The notes under the pieces: model-generated
Seen by the model: only the letters and a program-made list of their open reading frames with translations
Database searches by the model: none
Told to the model about the DNA's origin: nothing
Part shown: piece after piece, positions 1-4,644 of the stretch
Layout of the letters: the number at the start of each line of letters is the position of its first letter
Numbering within the stretch: position 1 is the stretch's first letter
Translations under genes and position numbers: made by a program
From: JAUXIQ01 sp030620925 [NCBI: Nitrospinota bacterium]
GTDB taxonomy: Bacteria > JAUXIQ01
Length of the DNA stretch: 5,415 nt
Assembly (NCBI GenBank): GCA_030620925.1
Contig: JAUXIQ010000162.1
Span: 1-5,415 of the forward strand
Reading direction: 5' to 3'

Positions 1-89
1 AGCTCCCCGCATCGGTGCGGGGCAGGTATAGATTGCTGGGATACAACGTGGAGTTTCACGGGGTTTGCAAAGAGTGTGAAGGAGTCTGA
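1..89 (+). CDS. Fur/PerR-family metalloregulator, C-terminal end only (partial)
   Basis: The frame starting at base 3 is open from the window edge to a TGA at 87-89 and gives 28 residues ending in GYNVEFHGVCKECEGV. That ending resembles the C-terminus of Fur/PerR regulators, where a beta-strand leads into G-[VIL]-C-x-x-C, the second half of the structural zinc site (the first CxxC would lie outside the window). The two cysteines are encoded at 66-68 and 75-77, and only three residues follow, as is common in the family. The gene just downstream encodes a rubrerythrin-like protein, and perR-rubrerythrin pairs are well known in anaerobes, which supports a peroxide-sensing PerR type over an iron-sensing Fur type. 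The DNA-binding and sensing-metal residues are not visible, so the subtype is inference. The terminator-like hairpin at 5-22 lies inside this reading frame. No terminator follows the stop, so read-through into the next gene is possible. Confidence 0.68.
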   Translation, partial: LPASVRGRYRLLGYNVEFHGVCKECEGV

Positions 90-92
90 TTT

Positions 93-139
93 TTTACCCG
101 GTATTTAGAATTAATACTATAAAGTAAACATGCTAATAT
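93..139 (+). promoter_or_regulatory. Candidate promoter region of the rubrerythrin-like gene
   Basis: This is an AT-rich island in an otherwise GC-rich gap. Candidate elements are TTTACC (93-98), TACTAT (115-120) or TATAAA (118-123), and an extended -10 TGCTAATAT (131-139) paired with TTAATA (111-116) at 17-bp spacing. None matches the consensus well, so the exact promoter is unresolved. The stretch TTAGAATTAATACTA (105-119) matches 10 of the 14 fixed positions of the Bacillus PerR box TTATAATnATTATAA and overlaps these elements. That is a possible operator for the adjacent PerR-like regulator. Confidence 0.35.
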
Positions 140-214
140 AGTCGCTCTTCACTCCACTTTCACCCGCCTGTGGCCCTCGGGCCGGGCTTAACCGATAAAA
201 GGTGTTGTTTTATT

Positions 215-229
215 TGACCTCAGAGGTCA
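215..229. promoter_or_regulatory. Perfect 7-1-7 palindrome, candidate operator
   Basis: TGACCTC-A-GAGGTCA is a perfect inverted repeat with 7-bp arms around one central base, ending 36 bp before the rubrerythrin start codon. The 7-1-7 geometry is that of Fur-superfamily boxes, and a Fur/PerR-like gene lies immediately upstream. The bases themselves are GC-rich and unlike the AT-rich classical PerR or Fur boxes, so the identity of the binding protein is inference. It could instead serve another dimeric regulator or form a small hairpin in the mRNA leader. Confidence 0.4.
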
Positions 230-251
230 TACCCCTGATCCTAAACCAAAC

Positions 252-257
252 GAGGAG
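252..257 (+). promoter_or_regulatory. Ribosome binding site that selects ATG 266
   Basis: GAGGAG lies 8 nt before ATG 266 but only 2 nt before the in-frame TTG at 260. The spacing favours ATG 266 and a protein beginning MAELINEV. Confidence 0.75.
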
Positions 258-265
258 ATTTGAAG

Positions 266-685
266 ATGGCAGAACTGATCAACGAAGTAGCGCTGGGCGT
301 TTCCAAGGGAACCGAAGTAGAAGAAGCCGTAGACCAGAACTTCCGGGGCGAGACCATGGAAGTAGGCCTATATCTGGCCATGGCGCGGCAGGCGGAACGG
401 GAAGGCTATCCTGAAGTGGCCAGGACGCTTGAGGCCATCGCCTGGGACGAAGCGCAGCACGCCGCCCACTTCGCCGAGCTTAACGGCAAGATCAGCACCA
501 GCACCAAAGAAAACATCGCCAAGATGCTCTCCGGCGAGCAGGCCGCCAACAAGATGAAAAAGGAAGCGGCCATCAAGGCCAAGGAGACGGAGTGCGACCC
601 GGCCCACGATTTCTTCGACGAATCTTCCCGCGATGAGGGGAGGCACGCCAGGGCACTCGAAGGGCTCCTCAAACGCTACTTCTAA
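266..685 (+). CDS. Rubrerythrin-family ferritin-like di-iron protein (no rubredoxin domain)
   Basis: This is a cytoplasmic four-helix-bundle di-iron protein of 139 residues, probably a hydrogen peroxide scavenger that takes electrons from an external donor. The first helix pair carries E29 in GETMEVGLY (helix 1) and the E62-x2-H65 motif of DEAQHAAH. The second pair carries E91 in a GEQAAN context and E124-x2-H127 in [11 protein letters not shown]. This repeated E...ExxH pattern is the rubrerythrin iron site. Full-length rubrerythrins (about 190 residues) add a rubredoxin domain with two CxxC pairs. Here there is a single cysteine (C110) and the protein ends after the bundle, so it belongs to the short, erythrin-like class and must receive electrons from a separate rubredoxin or similar carrier. 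The start at ATG 266 is set by the GAGGAG site. The PerR-like regulator end upstream and a strong terminator 18 nt after the stop suggest a peroxide-regulated gene, either monocistronic or transcribed with the regulator. The family call is firm; the peroxidase activity is inferred. Confidence 0.9.
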   Translation: MAELINEVALGVSKGTEVEEAVDQNFRGETMEVGLYLAMARQAEREGYPEVARTLEAIAWDEAQHAAHFAELNGKISTSTKENIAKMLSGEQAANKMKKEAAIKAKETECDPAHDFFDESSRDEGRHARALEGLLKRYF

Positions 686-702
686 TCGCTCCTTCACTCA
701 GA

Positions 703-741
703 AAGAAAAGCCGGGGTGTTTTTAAGACCCCGGCTTTTCTT
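703..741. terminator. Bidirectional intrinsic terminator between convergent genes
   Basis: The perfect 14-bp stem pairs AAGAAAAGCCGGGG (703-716) with CCCCGGCTTTTCTT (728-741), with an 11-nt loop between. The GC core is flanked by an A-rich left arm and T-rich right arm, so a U-tract is made in both directions. It lies 18 nt after the rubrerythrin stop and 19 nt beyond the stop of the minus-strand oxidoreductase, and can end both transcripts. Confidence 0.9.
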
Positions 742-760
742 ACCTCAAACGGGCGGTGCT

Positions 761-1729
761 TCATCTGGAAGAATCGGCCCGCACAGCGCTGCCGGTGCTC
801 AACGAATGGATTTTCGAGCATATCTCTCCGGCGCCTGCGATGATACCATCAACGAGTTCTTTAACGCTCACTATGTCATTTATCATCCCACACACCTGCA
901 CAGCGGCCATTGTGCTTCCCTGACGATAACCCCCGTCGACCGAGTTCCTGGGCTTCATGGCCCTCAGCTCTTCCTCCGATGCGCCCCCGGCCTCCGCCTC
1001 CATATACTCCCGCATGGCTTCGTTCAGGATAACCCTCACCGGCTTGCCGGTGAAAATAGTGCTCACCGTGGTCTGCTCTTCGCTGCTGTTCAGTATCAGT
1101 TCTTTCAGCTCGGGCGGCGCGGTGCTTTCATCGGTGGCGATGAACCGCGTCCCTATCTGCACCCCGGCAGCGCCCATGGCCAGCGCGGCGACAAAACCGC
1201 GGGCGTCGGCGAAGCCGCCCGCCGCCACCACCGGCAGCTTCACGGCGTCCACCACCTGGGGCACAAGGGGAAGCGTGGATACCTTCCCCACGTGACCGCC
1301 GGCTTCACACCCGGAAGCCACGATGACGTCCGCCCCCTCTTCCTCGAGCCTCAGCGCATGCCTGGCGGTGGGGACCACCGGTATCACGGTTATGCCGTGC
1401 TCTTTGAGCAGCTTCACCACCGGTGTGCGGGGGTCTCCCCTCCCCGTGGTGGCTATGGTCACCCCTTCGGATACGGACAGCTCAGCCATCTTCTGGAACC
1501 CCGGCCCCATGGGGACCAGGTTGACGGCGAAAGGTTTATCCGTAAGGTCTCTGGTGCGCTTGATTTCATCCCTGATCTGCTCCGGCCGGTAGTAGGCCGT
1601 GGCCAGCACCCCCAGGCAGCCGGCGTTAGAGACCGCGGCCACGAAACGGGCATCGGTTACCCCGGACATGGCCCCCTGCAGAATGGGATACTTTATTCCT
1701 AACGTGTCGCAAATAACGGTGTGGAACAT
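761..1729 (-). CDS. FMN-dependent nitronate monooxygenase / enoyl-ACP reductase II (FabK)-like oxidoreductase
   Basis: This 322-residue TIM-barrel flavoprotein belongs to the 2-nitropropane dioxygenase family. The N-terminus has the family signature LGIKYPILQGAM (10-21) followed by AVSNAGCLGVLA (32-43). The mid region has SGCEAGGHVG (139-148), where H146 is at the position of the catalytic histidine of both NMO and FabK. The phosphate-binding strands follow: VVAAGGFAD (167-175) and GAAGVQIGTRF (186-196). A further conserved patch, VDGGYRQGSTMAAVQ (264-278), resembles the C-terminal FMN-side loop of FabK. NMO oxidises alkyl nitronates, whereas FabK reduces enoyl-ACP with NADH; the motifs alone do not separate them. 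The start at 1729 is fixed by AGGGGGAGG just upstream; an in-frame extension would run antisense-free but through the ferredoxin gene. It is the last gene of the four-gene minus-strand operon, 20 nt after the ferredoxin, so a ferredoxin-linked reductase role is plausible. The tail after about residue 305 is poorly conserved in appearance. Confidence 0.85.
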   Translation of the reverse strand: MFHTVICDTLGIKYPILQGAMSGVTDARFVAAVSNAGCLGVLATAYYRPEQIRDEIKRTRDLTDKPFAVNLVPMGPGFQKMAELSVSEGVTIATTGRGDPRTPVVKLLKEHGITVIPVVPTARHALRLEEEGADVIVASGCEAGGHVGKVSTLPLVPQVVDAVKLPVVAAGGFADARGFVAALAMGAAGVQIGTRFIATDESTAPPELKELILNSSEEQTTVSTIFTGKPVRVILNEAMREYMEAEAGGASEEELRAMKPRNSVDGGYRQGSTMAAVQVCGMINDIVSVKELVDGIIAGAGEICSKIHSLSTGSAVRADSSR

Positions 1730-1731
1730 TT

Positions 1732-1740
1732 CCTCCCCCT
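1732..1740 (-). promoter_or_regulatory. Ribosome binding site that selects the oxidoreductase start
   Basis: On the minus strand AGGGGGAGG precedes ATG 1729 by 2 nt, with its AGGGGG part 5 nt away. The reading frame stays open far upstream to 1939, but that extension lies inside the ferredoxin gene, and the translated product begins family-like only at MFHTVICDTLG. Confidence 0.8.
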
Positions 1741-1749
1741 GTCCGCTCC

Positions 1750-1992
1750 TTACTCGAGGGTTATGCCGCCGTAGACGCAGTAATCCACGCAGACGTTGCA
1801 GGAAGTGCACTCCTCGGTGAACCGGGTAACTTTCTCTCCTGTCGGTTTGCGCTCTATGATAATCCTTGCCTTGGAGGGATTGAAGACTTTCTCGTAGGTT
1901 ATGGAGCAGATGAGCTGGCAGTTGATGCACTGCGTGCATCGGCCAACGTCTATCACCACGCTGGTGTTGTTCTCATCGACATAAGTTTCCAT
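1750..1992 (-). CDS. 2[4Fe-4S] ferredoxin-like electron carrier
   Basis: This 80-residue protein has two complete CxxCxxCxxxC motifs: C19, C22, C25, C29 and C62, C65, C68, C72. They are expected to bind two [4Fe-4S] clusters and carry low-potential electrons in the cytoplasm. The segment after the first motif, FNPSKARI (37-44), resembles iron-sulfur subunits that accompany aldehyde ferredoxin oxidoreductases and similar enzymes, rather than the compact clostridial ferredoxin, and separates the motifs by 32 residues. Both motifs lack the proline that usually follows the fourth cysteine (CS at 29-30, CV at 72-73). The start at ATG 1992 is preferred over an in-frame GTG at 2016: AAGAGG at 2001-2006 sits 8 nt before it, and nothing similar precedes the GTG. 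It lies 51 nt after the DUF169 gene and 20 nt before the FMN oxidoreductase, its likely redox partner by position. Confidence 0.9.
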   Translation of the reverse strand: METYVDENNTSVVIDVGRCTQCINCQLICSITYEKVFNPSKARIIIERKPTGEKVTRFTEECTSCNVCVDYCVYGGITLE

Positions 1993-2043
1993 GTCTCTAT
2001 CCTCTTTGGGTAGCACCGGCAGATTATCCGGAGAGGCCCCGGA

Positions 2044-2841
2044 TCAGCCCTTCTTTTTGTCCTTCTCCCCGTCCGGATAGCTGAAGGCCAGTCCCGCCGA
2101 GGGGTCCGCCTGTGCCCCCCACAGGGGGATGGGATACTTGAGCCCGGCCTTGGCCAGCCCCTGCAGCCCCTCTATGGCCTTGGGGAGAAAGCGGGGGGGC
2201 AGGGCCATCAGCATCTCATCGTCTGCGACGTGGCCGTAGCGCCTCTCCCCGTAGCAGGGAATGGCAGCCGCGGGCTTGTCGGACAGGATGCTCTGCGAAA
2301 TGGAGTCTGAACAGGCCGTTTCGCCCACGCAGAAGAACTCGTAGCGTTCGTAATCCTTCCACTGCAGCCCGTTGATGAGCAGGATGATCTGCGCCGGGTT
2401 GCCGAATAACAGGACGGTGTCCGGCGGGTCAAGCCTGCCCGAGCCCAGAGGGGAAAAAGCGGCGGCATGATACTTCCCTGCGGAAACGCGGGGGATGGCC
2501 TGCTGATGTTTTGCGGCGTCCGCCTTTTCCTTGAACCAGACTCCCGTCAGCCGGGTGCCGTCCATGAGGTCCGGTGCGGGGGTGGCAAGCCCTATGACCG
2601 TGGCGCAGTTGCCACCCACGAAATCGTCGGCGACAACCCCCAGCGTCCACCCTATTCTCCGGGCCTGATATATCACCTGGCACATGGTAGCCTTGCCCTG
2701 CAAACGGCGGATGCGGGGGACTTTCATCATCTCCTCTTCGGATTCGAAGAGCTTTATTCCTATGGGAAGCGTCCTCAGCCTCAACATGCCCTCCAGCATC
2801 GAAGAGAGCTCCTTCCAGTTCATTGCCGCTTTATCTTCCAT
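2044..2841 (-). CDS. DUF169 family protein (COG2043-like), function unknown
   Basis: This protein of 265 residues has no signal peptide or membrane segment, so it is presumably cytoplasmic. It fits the DUF169 pattern. The N-terminal LRLRTLPIGIKLF (20-32) resembles the family's 'L-x-L-x3-P-V-[AG]-[VI]-K-[LF]' opening. C54 follows in KATMCQVIYQAR, C79 in GGNCATVIGL, an FxxLG-like segment near 129-135, and a hydrophobic strand VLLFGNPAQIILLINGLQ (143-160). Then come C171 and C177 in FCVGETACSDSI, and C196 in PCYGERRYG followed by DDEMLMALPPR (207-217). The five cysteines suggest metal, cluster or thiol chemistry, but no biochemical role is established for the family as far as I know. The C-terminus is lysine-rich (KDKKKG). 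The start at 2841 has AAGGAGG at a 9-nt spacing. An internal Met at residue 7 lacks such a site. It lies between the XRE-cupin regulator (34-nt gap) and the ferredoxin (51-nt gap), which ties it to a redox pathway. Confidence 0.85.
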   Translation of the reverse strand: MEDKAAMNWKELSSMLEGMLRLRTLPIGIKLFESEEEMMKVPRIRRLQGKATMCQVIYQARRIGWTLGVVADDFVGGNCATVIGLATPAPDLMDGTRLTGVWFKEKADAAKHQQAIPRVSAGKYHAAAFSPLGSGRLDPPDTVLLFGNPAQIILLINGLQWKDYERYEFFCVGETACSDSISQSILSDKPAAAIPCYGERRYGHVADDEMLMALPPRFLPKAIEGLQGLAKAGLKYPIPLWGAQADPSAGLAFSYPDGEKDKKKG

Positions 2842-2875
2842 GGGGTCTAACCTCCTTCTTCTCAGGGCGTCTGCT

Positions 2876-3418
2876 CTACTTGGTGAGTATTACAAGCGCC
2901 CTGGCCTCCGTCGTTCCGGTATTGCGCCAATTATGGGGAACGCCTCCGTCGAAATAGGCGCTGTCTCCCTCTTCCAGATTATAAGTCCGATCGTTATAGA
3001 TGAACTGGGCTTTCCCTTCCAGCATATATATCAGCTTCATCTCCCCCGGCTCTACCGAGACGCTTTCAGCCCCCATATCACCGGGCCCCAGCGTGGAGAC
3101 TACGCCCACTATTCTTCCGCCCAAAATACCCGAGGCCAGTATCTGCCATTTTTCCGAGGTGTGGTCGAAGGTCAGAAGGCGGTGCTCATCCCTGCGGACG
3201 ATGCGGATGTAATCCGGCTTATCGTCGTCCTCGAAAAAATAGGTTATCCTTACCCCCAGCGACCTGGCGATTTTCCGGAGGGTGTTTATTGAAGGCGAGA
3301 GCCTGTCGTTCTCGATCTGGGAGATGGAACTTTTGGTGACCTCAGACAGTTTGGCCAATGTCTCCTGTGAAAGTTTCTTCTCGGAGCGAAGCTCTTTTAA
3401 CTTTTTTCCTATGGCCAA
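2876..3418 (-). CDS. XRE-family transcriptional regulator with C-terminal cupin domain
   Basis: This 180-residue regulator has an N-terminal lambda-repressor-like helix-turn-helix: KKLKELRSEKKLSQETLAKL then VTKSSISQIENDRLSPSINTLRKIARSLGV, residues 5-56. The recognition helix is around SSISQIE (30-36). A linker follows, then a cupin beta-barrel (about 105-178) with the motif PGEMKLIYMLEG (124-135) and the second motif GDSAYFDGGVPHNWRNTG (151-168). In many family members the first cupin motif carries histidines for a metal. Here those positions are not histidine, leaving H162 as the only obvious candidate, so the barrel probably binds an organic ligand rather than a metal. Translation starts at TTG 3418: no ATG or GTG lies upstream in frame, the helix-turn-helix begins five residues in, and AGAGGG is 6 nt away. 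As first gene of the operon with DUF169, ferredoxin and the flavoenzyme, it probably controls them and itself in response to a pathway metabolite. Confidence 0.92.
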   Translation of the reverse strand: MAIGKKLKELRSEKKLSQETLAKLSEVTKSSISQIENDRLSPSINTLRKIARSLGVRITYFFEDDDKPDYIRIVRRDEHRLLTFDHTSEKWQILASGILGGRIVGVVSTLGPGDMGAESVSVEPGEMKLIYMLEGKAQFIYNDRTYNLEEGDSAYFDGGVPHNWRNTGTTEARALVILTK

Positions 3419-3424
3419 GTCGAT

Positions 3425-3430
3425 CCCTCT
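3425..3430 (-). promoter_or_regulatory. Ribosome binding site for the TTG start of the XRE-cupin gene
   Basis: AGAGGG on the minus strand lies 6 nt before TTG 3418. It supports a TTG initiation codon, since no ATG or GTG is available upstream in the frame and the helix-turn-helix begins almost at once. Confidence 0.65.
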
Positions 3431-3491
3431 CTTTCCCTGAATCCGCGGTGTAGCGATTTCTGATTGCCTACCCCGGTTTGAATAACGCTAA

Positions 3492-3520
3492 ATGATATTA
3501 TCAAAAGAGGCGGCAGTCAA
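3492..3520 (-). promoter_or_regulatory. Sigma-70-type promoter of the minus-strand operon
   Basis: On the minus strand TTGACT (3520-3515) and TATCAT (3497-3492) each match the -35 and -10 consensus at five of six positions and are separated by exactly 17 bp. Transcription would start near 3485 and leave a leader of about 65 nt before the TTG start of the XRE-cupin regulator. No equally good promoter precedes the other genes of the operon. Confidence 0.7.
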
Positions 3521-3535
3521 GCAGATTTAAACTCT

Positions 3536-3552
3536 GTTAACATATACTTAAC
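3536..3552. promoter_or_regulatory. Inverted repeat upstream of the operon promoter, candidate operator
   Basis: GTTAA-CATATAC-TTAAC is a 5-bp inverted repeat with a 7-bp spacer in the AT-rich part of the divergent intergenic region, 16 bp upstream of the -35 element of the minus-strand promoter. XRE-cupin regulators often bind such short dyads near their own promoter. The arms are short, so chance cannot be excluded. Confidence 0.3.
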
Positions 3553-3570
3553 TACTGCCTTTTCCGCCCC

Positions 3571-3667
3571 CCTGCCATACCTCCCTCTCTCGCCGGCGGT
3601 CTTAAATATACCGATAAAGCCGCGCCGGCCATGTTTATGCGAGGTATGCTATATTATTTAATGCAGG
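3571..3667 (+). repeat. Nested, nearly concentric inverted repeats upstream of the DUF1848 gene
   Basis: Three pairs of arms nest around nearly the same centre: CCTGC (3571-3575) with GCAGG (3663-3667), CATACCTC (3576-3583) with GAGGTATG (3641-3648), and GCCGGCG (3592-3598) with CGCCGGC (3623-3629). The inner loop is AT-rich (cttaaatata). Together they could form an interrupted hairpin of about 97 nt in RNA, or a cruciform in DNA. It resembles no riboswitch or known RNA that I recognise. It may be a leader structure, a protein-binding site or the remnant of a small repeat element. Confidence 0.4.
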
Positions 3668-3678
3668 ATATATATAAT
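3650..3678 (+). promoter_or_regulatory. Candidate promoter of the DUF1848-DUF2231 genes
   Basis: A perfect TATAAT (3673-3678) lies 23 bp before the start codon, with TATATT (3650-3655) at 17-bp spacing as a poor -35. The TATATT itself is preceded by TG (extended -10 form) and could be an alternative -10. The region is AT-rich and directly upstream of the gene, but the absence of a clear -35 keeps this tentative. Confidence 0.35.
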
Positions 3679-3701
3679 TTATTTTTCTCGAGGGAACAGG
3701 G

Positions 3702-4622
3702 ATGAACATCATTTCGGCGAGTCGTCGGACGGATATCCCCGCATTCTATTCCGCATGGTTCATGGGCCGCATAAGGGAGGGTTATGCGGCCTACCGCAAT
3801 CCTTTCGGCGGACAGGAACACCGCGTCTCCCTCCTCCCTGAAAACGTGCACAGCATCGTATTCTGGTCCAAGGACTACGGCCCCCTGATCCCTCACCTGC
3901 GGACGCTCGACTCGTCAGGATACCATTTTTGCTTCCACTTCACCATAACCGGGCTGCCCCCGGTTCTCGAAGAAAACGTACCAACTCAGCGCGAAACCGT
4001 GGAGCAGTTCAATAAGCTGGCAGACGAATACGGCCCCCGCCGCATATTCTGGCGCTACGACCCCATACTGCTCTCAGACCTCACGGGCCCCGACCATCAC
4101 CTCAGCACCTTCGAGGGGCTGGCCGGGGAGCTGCGGGGCCGCACGGAGCGCTGCTACATAAGTTTCACCCAATACTACTCGAAAGTTAAACGCAATACCG
4201 CCGCCCTTACCAACCGGCGGGGAATCAAATGCTTCGACCCGCACCCGGAAGAAAAATTCGCCCTCGTATCCCGGCTGGCGGAAATAGCCGAGAGCAACGG
4301 CATGGAGCTTCTATCCTGTTGCGGCGACCATCTGGTAGAAGGCAAGGTGGGCAAGGGGAGCTGCATCGACGGCGCCCTCCTGAAAGAGCTGTTTCCGGAT
4401 AAGCCCTTCGGCTTCGGGCCCAATCCCACGCGGCCCCAATGCGCCTGCACCGACAGCAGGGATATAGGCGCCTACGATACGTGCCCCCACGGCTGCGTAT
4501 ACTGCTACGCCAACGCCAACAAAGAAGCGGCGAAAAGAAAACATGCGGAACATCTTCCTCAAACGGAAACGCTGGGGGGAAACACCGTCGAAGCCGCCGA
4601 GGGGAAAGAGCTGAACCGATAA
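3702..4622 (+). CDS. DUF1848 family protein with C-terminal radical-SAM-like cysteine motif
   Basis: This 306-residue protein opens with ISASRRTDIPAFYSAWFM (4-21), the hallmark start of DUF1848. Other family-like blocks are VFWSKDYGPLI (53-63), FTITGLPP (80-87), RIFWRYDPILL (114-124) and CYISFTQYYSKV (151-162). The C-terminal part has C206-C207, C221, PQCAC (C247, C249), then DIGAYDTCPHGCVYCYAN (254-271), where C261, C265 and C268 form CX3CX2C. This is the spacing of the radical SAM [4Fe-4S] motif, but placed at the end of the domain instead of the start. An aromatic follows the second residue of the last CxxC, as in radical SAM enzymes. An iron-sulfur role is therefore likely; substrate and reaction are unknown. 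The start at ATG 3702 has GAGGG at 7 nt. The last 30 or so residues are charged and look non-conserved. The DUF2231 gene follows after 22 nt and is probably co-transcribed. Confidence 0.88.
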   Translation: MNIISASRRTDIPAFYSAWFMGRIREGYAAYRNPFGGQEHRVSLLPENVHSIVFWSKDYGPLIPHLRTLDSSGYHFCFHFTITGLPPVLEENVPTQRETVEQFNKLADEYGPRRIFWRYDPILLSDLTGPDHHLSTFEGLAGELRGRTERCYISFTQYYSKVKRNTAALTNRRGIKCFDPHPEEKFALVSRLAEIAESNGMELLSCCGDHLVEGKVGKGSCIDGALLKELFPDKPFGFGPNPTRPQCACTDSRDIGAYDTCPHGCVYCYANANKEAAKRKHAEHLPQTETLGGNTVEAAEGKELNR

Positions 4623-4644
4623 CCGTAAATGAGGAGGCTCGAAT

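Noticed and set aside
5-22. Hairpin CCCCGCA-TCGG-TGCGGGG, like a terminator or a type I-E CRISPR repeat core
   Set aside because: It is not followed by a T-run, occurs once, and lies within the reading frame of the Fur/PerR-like protein.
172-183. GGCCCTCGGGCC inverted repeat in the rubrerythrin leader
   Set aside because: The effective stem is about 4 bp with a 4-nt loop and no T-run, so it is likely chance in GC-rich sequence.
716-1702. Long plus-strand open frame of 328 codons
   Set aside because: It is antisense to the FMN oxidoreductase, starts inside the terminator hairpin, has no ribosome binding site and a composition without family resemblance. It is a shadow of GC-rich coding sequence.
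1730-1939. N-terminal extension of the FMN oxidoreductase
   Set aside because: It would overlap the ferredoxin gene in another frame, its translation is arginine/histidine-rich and unlike the family, and a strong ribosome binding site precedes ATG 1729.
2026-2044. ATCCGG/CCGGAT stem-loop after the DUF169 stop
   Set aside because: The stem is only 6 bp and has no T-run on the minus strand. It is too weak to call as a terminator or attenuator.
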